A stretch of DNA of 64,000 bases from Planctomycetales bacterium 10988 (GCA_009664345.1 CP043547.1:5484709-5548708), one strand, 5' to 3'. Counted from the first letter of the stretch, positions 18,147 to 27,369 are shown. The notes: generated by a model from the sequence alone, not told the origin. Numbers and translations are program-made.

Positions 18147-18238
18147 CCGTCTTGTGGGGATCGGTGAACTTTATATATAATTTTGTTCATTATCTTCGCC
18201 ATTTTTGAGACTGATATTGAAAGCTAAAGGGGACGCCG

Positions 18239-21200
18239 TTGTTCGTTGCGACTTGGAATTTGAATGGGATTCGTGCCCGCCAGGAACGTTTTTTCGGCTG
18301 GCTGGAAACGCATCGGCCCGATGTTCTTTGTCTGCAAGAGATTAAGGCTTCGGAAGAACATTTCCCCTTCCCTCTTCTTCAAATGTCCGGATATCATGCG
18401 GTTGCCCACGGGCAAAAAGGTCGCAATGGCGTTGCTATTTTGGCAACTGAAGAATTGACGGAAGTTCAACGAGGGTTTGGAGATGGAGTTGAAGACCCTC
18501 AAGCTCGCTTTATCGCGGCGAAGGTAAACGGCGTTCGCATTATCTCGGCATATTTTCCCACCGGCTGGCCGATCGGTTCCGAAAAATATGATTACAAACG
18601 TCAGTGGAATGCTCGCCTCTTGGCCTACTTAGAACGGACGAAAGCCCTTCAAGAGCCGACTCTCCTCTGTGGCGACTTCAACCTGACATCGATGCCCAGC
18701 GATGTGGCAAATCCGGATGAATGGGAAGGGACGGCCGTTTCCAACCCCGAGATGCGGGCGTGGTTCCAAGGTCTAATCGATCTCGGATGGCAAGATACCT
18801 ACCTCCCCTTCGCCCCGGAGGAACCCCAGTACACTTGGTGGGATGCGACGAAATCTTCCTTTGAACGCAATGATGGGATGCGGATCGACTTCATCTTGGC
18901 TTCTCCCCCCTTGTCTGGTTTATGCCTCGATTCAAAGATCGATCTCGAAGAACGGGCACGTCGCAGCACTTCCGATCATGCTCCGCATTGGAGTAAATTT
19001 CAATGGCCACCAGGGTCTGAAATTCAAGTTGATGTCGAAATTTTAACAGAACAGAAATCATTACACAAAGATGAAGATTCAAGTGAAGTTAATCCTTCGA
19101 CAACCGACCGTACTCAAAAACTTCAGGAAGTCATTACTGAATCTTTTCCTTCAGAAAAGATAGAATTTGATCTCAGTTCTTTTGTCCATTTACATGTTCA
19201 CAGTCATTATAGTTTATTGCAAGGGGCGGGCCAAATTAATGGTTTGGTGAATCGTGCAAAAGAGCTAGGAATGACCTCCTTGGCACTTACTGACAATGGA
19301 AACCTTTATGGGGCTTTACAGTTTTATCAAGCTTGTAAAAGTGCCGATATCAAACCGATTCTAGGGTATGAAGCGAATGTCGCACCTGGGAGTCGCTTTG
19401 AGAAAAAAGGTAGTGGAATTAAAGGGTCTTCCTTTCGCATTACACTTTTAGCTCAAAATCTAACAGGATTTAAAAACCTCGTTAAACTTTCTTCACGTGC
19501 CTATCTGGAAGGTTTTTACTACCGTCCTCGAATTGATAAAGAGCTGTTAACAAAGTATTCAGAAGGTCTTGTTTGTTTAAGTGGGGATGTCCTCAGTGAA
19601 TTTACACAAGGTATCCTTCACGATAAAAGCGGAACTCTGGAAGATGCCAAGCATGTAGCTCGCTGGTATCAACAACTTTTCGGAGATCGCTACTATATTG
19701 AATTAATGAACCATGGGATTGAAGGGCAGGAGGAAATTCTACTTTCCGCTGTTCAAATCGCTCAGGAATTAAACATTCCAACTGTAGCCACTGGGGATGT
19801 TCATTATATCAATCAAGAGGATGCTGAAGCACAAGATATTCTTCTTTGTATTTCATCCGGAAAATTTCGCACAGATCCGAATCGTTATCGTTTAAAAACA
19901 AAAGAGTTTCATCTTCGTAACTTCGAAGAAATATCGCAACGATTTCAAGGTTTAGAAAAGGCCCTTGCTACAACCAAAACGATTGCTGATCAAGTTGATA
20001 TTGAACTGCAACTTGGAGAACGTTTCTTTCCAACCTTTACTTTACCGGAAGGAAAGTCGGCGAAAGAGTACCTCTACGAACTTTGTATCAAAGGTTTAAA
20101 AGATCGCTATAAAGACAATCCTGAGCGTTATAAAGATGGACAGTTCTCACAAGAAGTGATAGATCGTCTTGAACGCGAACTTTATGTTATTAATACGTTA
20201 GGATTTCCCAATTACTTTTTAATTGTTTGGGACTTTGTAAACTTTGCTAAAAAAGAAGGGATTCAGTGTACCACACGGGGCTCCGGGGTCGGCGCACTTG
20301 TTAGTTATGCCCTGTATTTAAGCCATGTTTGTCCGCTTGAGTATGATCTTCTCTTCGAACGTTTCTTGGATATCAATCGTAAAGAAGCGCCTGATATTGA
20401 TATCGATTTTGAAAAGGAACGTCGTGGCGAAGTCATTCAATATGTAAAGGATAAATACGGTGAAGCCAACGTTGCACAGATTGGAACCTTCGGAACTTTA
20501 GCCGCTAGGGCAGCCTTACGCGATACCGGTCGGGCACTGGGGATGCCGCTCTTCCGTGTGGATAGTGTCGTGGCGATGGTGCCGGATGTGTTAGGGATTT
20601 CTTTAGACAAAGCTTTAGAAACAAGTGAAGACTTAAAGAAAGCCTATGATGAAGACCCGGAAGTAAAAGAGTTACTCGATCTTGCCCGACAAATTGAAGG
20701 GCTGGCTCGAAATGTCGGAACGCATGCCGCGGCGGTTGTGATCGCCGATCAGCCTTTGGAAGAGTATGTCCCGTTACAACATGTGACAGGAAAAGAAGAA
20801 GTCATTACCCAATGGTCCATGAATGATGTGGAAGCCGCGGGTTTATTGAAAATGGACTTCTTGGGTTTGCGAAACTTAACGATGCTTTCGAAGGCCGTTC
20901 AACTGATAGAAAGCAACCGTGAAATTTCGATTGATCCTTATGCTTTTCCTTTAACGGATAAACCTACGTATGCTTTGCTTTGTCGAGGTGAAACCAAAGG
21001 GGTTTTCCAATTAGAAAGCGGCGGGATTCGCGACCTTCTACAACGGATGAAGCCGGATCACTTCCGAGATATTATCGCGACGAATGCCCTCTATCGACCG
21101 GGTCCGCTAGAAGGGGGAATGGTCGACGATTATATCGAAGTGAAACATGGACGGCAGGAACCTGTTTATAAACACCCTGTGATGGAAGACGTTCTGTCTG

Positions 21201-22735
21201 AAACCAACGGGGTCATGGTTTATCAAGAACAGGTGATGCGGATTTTAAATCGCTTAGGAGGCATTGAACTTTCCGATGCCTATAAATGTATTAAAGCGAT
21301 TAGTAAAAAGAAGCTGCCGATCATTGCGAAATACAAAGAAGAGTTTATTGATGGATCTGTCAAGCAAGGACTAGCTAAGAAAGAAGCGGAAGAACTTTTT
21401 AACTTAATTGAAAAGTTTGCCGGTTACGGTTTTAACAAAAGCCACTCGACCGCTTATGCCTTAATTGCCTACATGACAGCCTATTTAAAAACACATTATA
21501 GTGTTGAATTTATGGCTTCCTTGTTGTGTAGTGATATTGATGGACGAAACTTTAAAAGAAAAGATTCGCTGGTTGAACACTTGGAAGATTGCCGGCGGAT
21601 GCAAATTGAAATTATGTCGCCGGATGTTAACTCATGCGAAGCCGACTTTACGGTTCGAGGAGAAAAGATTTATTTCGGCCTGAGTGCGATTAAAGGTTGT
21701 GGTCGTTCGGCAAGTGATACGATTGCTCATGCACGAAAAGAAGAAGGGCCTTTTCGCGATCTGTTCGATTTCTGCGAACGGGTCGATCCCTCGATGGTCA
21801 GTCGTTCCACCATTGAATCGTTAATCAAAGCCGGGGCTTTTGATTCCACTGGGGCAAAGCGGGCGGCTTGTATGCAAGTTCTTGAACGAGCGATGCAAGC
21901 CGGTGCCCAGGTCCATGCCGATCGTCGCAGTGGGCAGCAAAACCTCTTCGGTGATTCCGCGGAGGGAGAAGCACAATCTCTCAAACCCGGCGAAAGTTCG
22001 TTTTCGCAGGACGAATGGCCCGAGAAAGAGAAACTCGCGAATGAGAAAGAAGTTCTGGGATTTTATTTAACAAGTCATCCGCTAGCGGAACATGAGCAGA
22101 GCCTCAAGCTGTATTGCACACATCACTCTGGCCAAGTCCCGGCTTTGCCCCATCGGGCCGAGGTCGTGGTCGGCGGGATGCTTTCTTCTTTGAAATTTTC
22201 CAATACCAAGCGGCCACGGGTCGAAGGCGGTCCGACTCGCTATGTGATGTTTGATTTGGAAGATTTAGAAGGCAATCTTCGGTGTATCGTGTGGCCGGAG
22301 CAGTTCGCCGAGTGTGGGCATTTGGCCCAAGCGGATGCGATTTTGGGAGTCCGCGGCAAGGTCGATAAACGCCCTGGCAGTGATGAAGCGAATCTGATTG
22401 TCGACGAGTTGATGCCACTAGAGGACCTCGAAGCCCGGTATACGAAACGCGTTGTGGTTCGGGTGAAGGAGGAATCGCACGGCATCCGAGGCATTGAGCA
22501 ATTGCATGAGATTTTACGCTATTATCCTGGCGATTATGAACTGCGAATCTACCTGGAGCTTGCCAACGGGGGGAAAGTTCTTTGCCACAGCCATGGGTTG
22601 AAAGTAGGCTTGGAGAAAGAAATGCGAGAACGGGTGGAGGAGCTGCTAGGCCCTGAAAACTTCAAGCTTGATTCTTCTCGGCCGCGGCGAAAGTCGGCTG
22701 CTCCCCCTGCTGCCTCCCGACGAAATGCGAGTTAA
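18239..22735 (+). CDS. dnaE: fusion of exonuclease III and DNA polymerase III alpha subunit
   Basis: One uninterrupted 1498-residue frame. Residues 1-255 are a complete ExoIII/AP endonuclease with N7, E34, Y105, D146-x-N148, D217 and D246-H247. Residues 256-312 are a polar, charged linker. Residues 315-1498 are a full-length DnaE: PHP domain (from HLHVHSHYSLL at 317), polymerase core with catalytic PDIDIDF (718-724), helix-hairpin-helix section (about 1170-1240), OB domain (about 1300-1390) and C-terminal domain. The PHP site lacks several usual ligands (Q328, N353, R400, D450) but keeps E378 and D520-x-H522. The start is TTG 18239, with AAAGGGGA upstream, and gives the normal ExoIII N-terminus (FVATWNLNGIRAR). 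Codon use is GC-rich in the ExoIII part, AT-rich in the PHP/polymerase part and GC-rich again at the end. Replicative DNA synthesis is the inferred role; the ExoIII part would give AP-site cleavage and 3'-5' exonuclease. Confidence 0.92.
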   Translation: MFVATWNLNGIRARQERFFGWLETHRPDVLCLQEIKASEEHFPFPLLQMSGYHAVAHGQKGRNGVAILATEELTEVQRGFGDGVEDPQARFIAAKVNGVRIISAYFPTGWPIGSEKYDYKRQWNARLLAYLERTKALQEPTLLCGDFNLTSMPSDVANPDEWEGTAVSNPEMRAWFQGLIDLGWQDTYLPFAPEEPQYTWWDATKSSFERNDGMRIDFILASPPLSGLCLDSKIDLEERARRSTSDHAPHWSKFQWPPGSEIQVDVEILTEQKSLHKDEDSSEVNPSTTDRTQKLQEVITESFPSEKIEFDLSSFVHLHVHSHYSLLQGAGQINGLVNRAKELGMTSLALTDNGNLYGALQFYQACKSADIKPILGYEANVAPGSRFEKKGSGIKGSSFRITLLAQNLTGFKNLVKLSSRAYLEGFYYRPRIDKELLTKYSEGLVCLSGDVLSEFTQGILHDKSGTLEDAKHVARWYQQLFGDRYYIELMNHGIEGQEEILLSAVQIAQELNIPTVATGDVHYINQEDAEAQDILLCISSGKFRTDPNRYRLKTKEFHLRNFEEISQRFQGLEKALATTKTIADQVDIELQLGERFFPTFTLPEGKSAKEYLYELCIKGLKDRYKDNPERYKDGQFSQEVIDRLERELYVINTLGFPNYFLIVWDFVNFAKKEGIQCTTRGSGVGALVSYALYLSHVCPLEYDLLFERFLDINRKEAPDIDIDFEKERRGEVIQYVKDKYGEANVAQIGTFGTLAARAALRDTGRALGMPLFRVDSVVAMVPDVLGISLDKALETSEDLKKAYDEDPEVKELLDLARQIEGLARNVGTHAAAVVIADQPLEEYVPLQHVTGKEEVITQWSMNDVEAAGLLKMDFLGLRNLTMLSKAVQLIESNREISIDPYAFPLTDKPTYALLCRGETKGVFQLESGGIRDLLQRMKPDHFRDIIATNALYRPGPLEGGMVDDYIEVKHGRQEPVYKHPVMEDVLSETNGVMVYQEQVMRILNRLGGIELSDAYKCIKAISKKKLPIIAKYKEEFIDGSVKQGLAKKEAEELFNLIEKFAGYGFNKSHSTAYALIAYMTAYLKTHYSVEFMASLLCSDIDGRNFKRKDSLVEHLEDCRRMQIEIMSPDVNSCEADFTVRGEKIYFGLSAIKGCGRSASDTIAHARKEEGPFRDLFDFCERVDPSMVSRSTIESLIKAGAFDSTGAKRAACMQVLERAMQAGAQVHADRRSGQQNLFGDSAEGEAQSLKPGESSFSQDEWPEKEKLANEKEVLGFYLTSHPLAEHEQSLKLYCTHHSGQVPALPHRAEVVVGGMLSSLKFSNTKRPRVEGGPTRYVMFDLEDLEGNLRCIVWPEQFAECGHLAQADAILGVRGKVDKRPGSDEANLIVDELMPLEDLEARYTKRVVVRVKEESHGIRGIEQLHEILRYYPGDYELRIYLELANGGKVLCHSHGLKVGLEKEMRERVEELLGPENFKLDSSRPRRKSAAPPAASRRNAS

Positions 22736-22963
22736 AGCAGCTATCTCTTCCACTCGAAAGGTGGGGAATGGTTGCAAATTGCTATATTCTCTTCGAACTG
22801 TAAAATAGGCGAAAAGTTCCCTATTTTTTCTGTCTTCCATCTTCGAATTGGCTTGCGTGCCCGGTTCTGTTTGCTAGGCTCATTAAAACTGAGAGCCTTC
22901 ACGCAAGATCCTTCGGATCAGGCTTCCTTTTGCGCTTATCCCGTGTCTTCTCTGGAGCTTCCT

Positions 22964-23257
22964 ATGGATGAAAAGACGAAGCAGATTCTAACACTGACCG
23001 GCTATGGTGCACTCGGGGGCGGGATTGCCAGCATCGGGATGCAGTTCTTATTTTTCTTCATGGCACAGGCAATGCTCGGTGCGGATACCACGGACAACGC
23101 CTCGGGGCGGGTCTTTGATATGGTTCGCGGTACGTTGATCTTTGCCTTGATTGGAGCCATCATCGGCTTATTGGCGGGGGTTTTTGCGAAAACTCCTGAG
23201 CCTGAGGAATCTTCCAAAGACGAAAACGAACCTCCACCGGAAGCCCCGCTGGTTTAG
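22964..23257 (+). CDS. small two-segment membrane protein
   Basis: 97 residues from ATG 22964 (GGAG seven bases upstream). Two hydrophobic stretches, about 11-38 (glycine-rich) and 55-76, then an acidic, proline-rich cytoplasmic tail (PEPEESSKDENEPPPEA). I do not recognise a family. The frame is open further upstream to 22772, but that part lacks coding character. It lies alone between the DnaE fusion and the convergent thiG gene. Confidence 0.6.
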   Translation: MDEKTKQILTLTGYGALGGGIASIGMQFLFFFMAQAMLGADTTDNASGRVFDMVRGTLIFALIGAIIGLLAGVFAKTPEPEESSKDENEPPPEAPLV

Positions 23258-23281
23258 TTCAGCACACAGACCGGGAGATGC

Positions 23282-24115
23282 CTACGTCCCAATTACGCCT
23301 TCTTCAGGACTACTGGCGGTAGCATAGAGTTTTTTCGGAATGCGTCCGGCCAAGTAGGCAAGACGTCCGGCTTGCATCGCGGCTTGCATGGCGAGGGCCA
23401 TTTTGAGAGGGTCTTTCGCTTTGGCGATTCCGGTATTTAAGAGCACCCCATCGGCACCCAACTCCATGGCAATCGCCACATCACTGGCCGTGCCGACTCC
23501 GGCATCGACGATCACCGGATAATCAGGATCGTTCTCTTTCAAATATTCAAGACAAATCAAGAGATTGTTCGGATTGAGAATCCCTTGACCTGAACCAATG
23601 GGACTGCCTGCCGGCATCACACTGGTTGCACCGGCCTCTTTCAACCGCTTGGCCGTAACGGGATCATCAGTGGTGTAACAAAGGACATGAAAGCCCTCCG
23701 CGACGAGTTGTTCGGTGGCTCGCAATGTTGCAACGGGATCGGGAAGTAAAGTCTTTTTATCGCCTAAAACTTCCAACTTGACCCAATTCGCTCCAGGGTT
23801 TTCGAGCTGTGAAAGGATCTCGCGGCCGAGCCGGGCGTGACGGACGGCATCTTCCGCGTTGAAACAACCGGCAGTATTGGGCAGAAGGAGATATCGCTTG
23901 GGATCGAGGAAATCAAGGATATTTTCACCCTGTTCATTCACCAAGCGTTCGCGGCGAATCGCGACGGTGACACAATGGGTCTCGGCCAATTCCAAGGATT
24001 GTTGCATTTGGGCATAGGTCGCATATTTTCCCGTACCGACAATCAAACGGTTTTTGAGTTGATGCGGTCCTACCTGCAACAAGTCCGCCTCAGCGACGGG
24101 GGTTTCCAAAGACAT
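23282..24115 (-). CDS. thiG: thiazole synthase ThiG
   Basis: 277 residues, full-length ThiG. It makes the thiazole phosphate moiety of thiamine from deoxyxylulose phosphate, dehydroglycine and ThiS-thiocarboxylate. Seen: [32 protein letters not shown] with the Schiff-base Lys, [10 protein letters not shown](Q)G and the phosphate-binding DAGVGTASD and LLNTGIA. It follows thiS by three bases, and the Shine-Dalgarno GGAGGTGG for thiG is formed by the terminal Gly codons of thiS. No TPP riboswitch was found upstream of the pair. Confidence 0.95.
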   Translation of the reverse strand: MSLETPVAEADLLQVGPHQLKNRLIVGTGKYATYAQMQQSLELAETHCVTVAIRRERLVNEQGENILDFLDPKRYLLLPNTAGCFNAEDAVRHARLGREILSQLENPGANWVKLEVLGDKKTLLPDPVATLRATEQLVAEGFHVLCYTTDDPVTAKRLKEAGATSVMPAGSPIGSGQGILNPNNLLICLEYLKENDPDYPVIVDAGVGTASDVAIAMELGADGVLLNTGIAKAKDPLKMALAMQAAMQAGRLAYLAGRIPKKLYATASSPEEGVIGT

Positions 24116-24118
24116 CGT

Positions 24119-24322
24119 TTAACCACCTCCTACTAAGGTTACGACTTCCAGCCGGTCGCCGTCTCGCAGCACACATTCGGCCAGCCCCGATCGCGGAATG
24201 ACGGTCCCATTGTACTCAACCGCCACCCCAGGCCGGGCCAAATTCAAGCTTGCCAAATATTCCGCCAAGTTGGTCTCCGCAGTAATTGTTCGTTCCGCCC
24301 CATTGTAAATGATGGTAATCAC
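24119..24322 (-). CDS. thiS: sulfur carrier protein ThiS
   Basis: 67 residues from a GTG start at 24322, which gives the usual ThiS length and N-terminus (ITIIYNGAERT). The C-terminus is VTLVGGG; ThiS is adenylated and thiocarboxylated on its C-terminal Gly-Gly. A longer frame from 24379 is open but would add 19 residues unlike ThiS. GGGAA lies before the GTG. It is translationally coupled to thiG. The extra third Gly at the very end is slightly unusual, since most ThiS proteins end in GG. Confidence 0.85.
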   Translation of the reverse strand: MITIIYNGAERTITAETNLAEYLASLNLARPGVAVEYNGTVIPRSGLAECVLRDGDRLEVVTLVGGG

Positions 24323-24466
24323 GCTCAGTTTCCCGCAACGAAAGCCACTTGGAAATATAATTCGGTTGGAATCGAACACTCGATACCGTCTGTTTATTGT
24401 CGAGCTTTCTGGCGAAAGATCAACCAGCGACTAGCCAAAGCGATTGTTTTTATTGTATCAATAAAA

Positions 24467-24492
24467 AAGGGAACTTCCGTAGAAATTCCCTT
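24467..24492 (-). terminator. intrinsic terminator of the 24526-25068 gene
   Basis: AAGGGAA (24467-24473) pairs with TTCCCTT (24486-24492); on the minus strand it is followed by TTTTAT. It separates the exported-protein gene from thiS. Confidence 0.65.
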
Positions 24493-24525
24493 CGTTTGAC
24501 TTCTTGAGTTTTTTGATTGCCAGGA

Positions 24526-25068
24526 CTATTGAGGAGTCCCCAAGGTTCCGCCTGGTCGCACCATCGTTTTGCGGAAGACCAGTTTGTCCATCGGCAAAAA
24601 CTGCGTGCGGATAAGGCCGGAGTTTCTAGCGTTCGGCGCGTAGGGCAAGCCGTAGGCAACCATCTGTCCGGAGTTGATTTCCGCGACATACAAGAGCGAA
24701 CTCAATCCGCGGGTTAGTCCTCCGCCGCGGGGATTGATATTCGCCATGCCGGAGACCATCAAGAAGGTCGGGTTGCCCGAACCTGGCTGCAACTGAAAAT
24801 CGTTGAGAATATTGTGTGAATACTGAACGTTGAATTTTCCTGTCGTGGGACTCATGGCATAACCCGTCAAATCGCCAGTCAGGATATCGAGCACACAAAT
24901 CGCTTCCAAATTGGAATCGATCGGCGTGGTGCAAATGGCGAAGTTCTCAAAACGGTCCGTCGCCACGGCATGAGCAGGTGAATGCGGCAAGAGATAGCCG
25001 GCAATCAGCCCAAAAGAAAAACCGATGCTCAACCAAAGAGCGGGGTTTTTACGGAAGGAAGAAAGCAT
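24526..25068 (-). CDS. exported planctomycete-type protein of unknown function
   Basis: 180 residues from ATG 25068; the frame extends to 25143 but ATG 25068 gives a proper signal or anchor segment (basic RKN then a hydrophobic stretch at about 10-30, with an Ala-x-Ala-like AHA). Body: FENFAICTTPIDSNLEAICVLD, LTGDLTGYAM and LYVAEINSGQMVAYGLPY, repeating a beta-strand style seen in small secreted proteins of planctomycetes. No catalytic motif is seen. An intrinsic terminator follows. Confidence 0.6.
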   Translation of the reverse strand: MLSSFRKNPALWLSIGFSFGLIAGYLLPHSPAHAVATDRFENFAICTTPIDSNLEAICVLDILTGDLTGYAMSPTTGKFNVQYSHNILNDFQLQPGSGNPTFLMVSGMANINPRGGGLTRGLSSLLYVAEINSGQMVAYGLPYAPNARNSGLIRTQFLPMDKLVFRKTMVRPGGTLGTPQ

Positions 25069-25984
25069 AGGTGATACTCCAAAGTCAAAGGGGGGAATAG
25101 CAACAATCGCCAAGGATGTATGAGTCCAATCGTACCCTGTCACTATATCAAATGTGTAGCCAGTGCAGGTTTCTTAGGCAATTCAAGCAGGCAAACCACA
25201 CGGAAAAAGAGCAACCCTTTAGAAGAATACCCTCAACCGCTTGTTTGTTTTTGCTCTTTTGATTTTGCTCTCAAAAAAGACCTTCTCCTGATCGTACACC
25301 ATCCTTTTGCGGGATGCCAATGTTTGCGAAAGAAAGCGGGCAGGGATTTTTTAAAAAGCGTTAAAATCTTCTTGCAAAAGCCTAGGAGCTGAAAATATTA
25401 CTGATATATTGAACACTAAACCCCAGCGATTCGGGGGTCGATTAATGGATTTTGAAAAGTTTTCGGAAAAGAGGGGGCAATGGACTTGAAAATGTCGCCT
25501 GATTTGCGACAATCTCCCGAATACCTCTTGCAACGCGCTGACTAGAGACACCGACCGTTTTCTAGTTCCAACCCTGCAATTTCAACCATGGCCCGCAGAT
25601 GATCGCGGGCGATTTTATTGATCTTGGTTGCAACCTACGCAAGCTTGTCGCTACGAAGAGGCTTTAAGAGTTTGTGGCCAACAGTAACTTGGGAGCCACT
25701 TTTCCCAAGTGCCTATCTGTTTCTATCGGGTGTTGCCGCTGACTCTAAATACCGTCTTGAAATGCAATCCCTGGGAGTAATCAGCGGGGATTTTTTTCGC
25801 GATTGATCCAGTATCGCGAAGAAAGTCGCAACCGTTCTCTCTAGTGCATTTGGAAATACAACGAAGTTAACCGTCAAAGCTGTTCGGCAGAATGCTTCTT
25901 TAATGGCAATTTGTGATTCCGAACGTTATGACTCCCGGCTCTTACTATCAAATAAGAACGTCGTCTCACCTCAAGGGAAAGATT
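25069..25984. other. long intergenic region (916 bp) before rplY
   Basis: No gene can be supported. It contains a GC-rich hairpin (GCCCGC 25591-25596 with GCGGGC 25605-25610) and dispersed repeat copy B at 25668-25750. The promoter of the rplY-dnaB cluster must lie in the last 200 bases. Short open frames here (for example around 25120-25390) show no codon bias or ribosome site. Confidence 0.55.
25668..25750 (+). repeat. dispersed ~80-bp hairpin repeat, copy B
   Basis: Begins AGTTTGTGGCCAACAG and ends TGTTGCCGCTGACTCT. Aligns with copy A (7628-7710) with one gap and with the inverted copy C (53093-53170). The CCACTTTT(T/C)CCAAGT core is the best conserved part. Changes in the two arms partly compensate, suggesting the hairpin is maintained. 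Confidence 0.7.
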
Positions 25985-26608
25985 ATGGCCGACGTATTGA
26001 ATGTCGAAAAACGTGAAGGAACGGGCTCTCAACGTGCTCGTCAGCTTCGAGCAAAAGGAATTGTCCCGGCAGTTCTTTATGGACACGAAGAAACCCCGGT
26101 TTGTCTTGGGATTCCTGTCAAAGAAGTGGAAGCACTGATCCGCAGCCGCTCGCGACAAGTGAACCTCGGCGGTGCCCTCAAAGAGATGGCACTCGTCAAA
26201 GAAGTGCAATGGAACACCTACGCGACGGAAGTTTTGCATATCGATCTTCAACGAGTTTCGGCTCGTGAAAAAGTCGAAGTTGCTGTCCGCATCCGTTTGC
26301 ATGGGATGGCTCCCGGTGCTTCCGAAGGCGGGGTCATCGATCAACCGCTGCACGAAATCACCATGCTTTGTCCGGCAAATGCCATTCCGGAATATCTCGA
26401 AGTGAACATCAATGAGATGCACCTCGGGGATACGGTCTCCGTTGCCGATTTGAAATTGCCAGAAGGTGCGGAATCGACCATCGAGGCCGAACAATTGGTC
26501 GTCAGCTGCCACGAACCGGAAATTATCGAAGAACCGGAAGAAGGCGAAGCTGGAGCAGGCGAGCCGGAAGTGATCGGTGAAAAAGCGGAAGACGGCGAAG
26601 AAGCGTAA
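25985..26608 (+). CDS. rplY: 50S ribosomal protein L25/Ctc
   Basis: 207 residues from ATG 25985 with AAGGGAA upstream; the longer open frame from 25913 is not needed. N-terminal L25 domain binds 5S rRNA (MADVLNVEKREGTGSQRARQL, GIVPAVLYG). C-terminal CTC-type beta domain (about 95-185; RVSAREKVEVAVRIRL, GGVIDQPLHEI). The acidic tail (EEPEEGEAGAGEPE...) is typical of long-form L25. First gene of a cluster with pth, rpsF, ssb, rplI and dnaB. Confidence 0.93.
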   Translation: MADVLNVEKREGTGSQRARQLRAKGIVPAVLYGHEETPVCLGIPVKEVEALIRSRSRQVNLGGALKEMALVKEVQWNTYATEVLHIDLQRVSAREKVEVAVRIRLHGMAPGASEGGVIDQPLHEITMLCPANAIPEYLEVNINEMHLGDTVSVADLKLPEGAESTIEAEQLVVSCHEPEIIEEPEEGEAGAGEPEVIGEKAEDGEEA

Positions 26609-26671
26609 CGTATCCGGACATCGTAAGTGGTCACTGGCCCCTTGGATTTCCATTTGTAGTTGAGCAGGCTC

Positions 26672-27244
26672 ATGAAACTAGTCGTCGGATTGGGAAATCC
26701 AGGACGACGCTACCAGAATACCCGCCACAATATCGGCTGGGAGGTGCTTGCCGCACTCTCTCAACAATATTCCGGAACCTCCCCCAAGCAGAAGTTCTCC
26801 GGTGAAGTGGTCGAGATTCGGGTAGCCGGTGAAATGCTCTTACTCCTTGCTCCCCATACGTATATGAATCGCAGCGGGCAAAGCGTACGACAAGCGGTCG
26901 ATTTTTACCGCCTAGAGCCTGCCGATTTACTAGTGATTTGCGACGATATGAACTTGCCCATCGACCGGATTCGCATTCGTGCGAAAGGCTCCGCCGGAGG
27001 GCAAAAGGGACTGGCCGATATTTTGCGGCATCTTTCTACGGAAGAAGTCCCGCGATTACGTCTCGGCGTAGGGCGACCTCCCGAAGGCTGGAATCCAGCG
27101 AATTATGTCTTGGGCCAGTTCTCCAAAGACGAACGTCCAACCATCAATGCCTCGGTGGATCGAGCGGTGAAAGCCGTGGCCTGCTGGGCGGAAGAAGAGA
27201 TGCAAGCGTGTATGAATCGCTTCAATGCCCCCGTTCAATCATGA
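26672..27244 (+). CDS. pth: peptidyl-tRNA hydrolase
   Basis: 190 residues. Start ATG 26672 gives the standard MKLVVGLGNPG; the TTG at 26660 is not needed. Catalytic residues visible: N16 and H19 in NTRHNIGW, the Asp in VICDDMNLP, and the conserved SAGGQKGL loop. It frees tRNA from prematurely dropped peptidyl-tRNA. Second gene in the rplY-dnaB cluster, following rplY by 63 bases, a common neighbourhood in bacteria. Confidence 0.95.
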   Translation: MKLVVGLGNPGRRYQNTRHNIGWEVLAALSQQYSGTSPKQKFSGEVVEIRVAGEMLLLLAPHTYMNRSGQSVRQAVDFYRLEPADLLVICDDMNLPIDRIRIRAKGSAGGQKGLADILRHLSTEEVPRLRLGVGRPPEGWNPANYVLGQFSKDERPTINASVDRAVKAVACWAEEEMQACMNRFNAPVQS

Positions 27245-27369
27245 AGGGGAGCTTCAAAATAAAATCGAAGGAAGGTTCGCCACCGAGCGGGCCTTTCGCA
27301 ATAATCCAAGATCAAGAGCAATTTTGATCGACCCTCTTTCGAAAACCCTCTGAATGAGGAGAGAAAACT

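Noticed and set aside
16966-22735. EEP nuclease and ExoIII-DnaE as one operon
   Set aside because: A strong terminator at 18115-18146 and a 304-base gap separate them; the shared EEP fold is likely coincidence.
24323-24525. TPP riboswitch upstream of thiS
   Set aside because: The CTGAGA and ACCTGATC-type conserved boxes of the TPP riboswitch are not present on the minus strand; the leader is short and AT-rich and ends at the terminator of the upstream gene.
25120-25392. Possible 90-residue gene upstream of rplY
   Set aside because: No ribosome site, no codon bias and no recognisable sequence; it is probably an open frame by chance in intergenic DNA.
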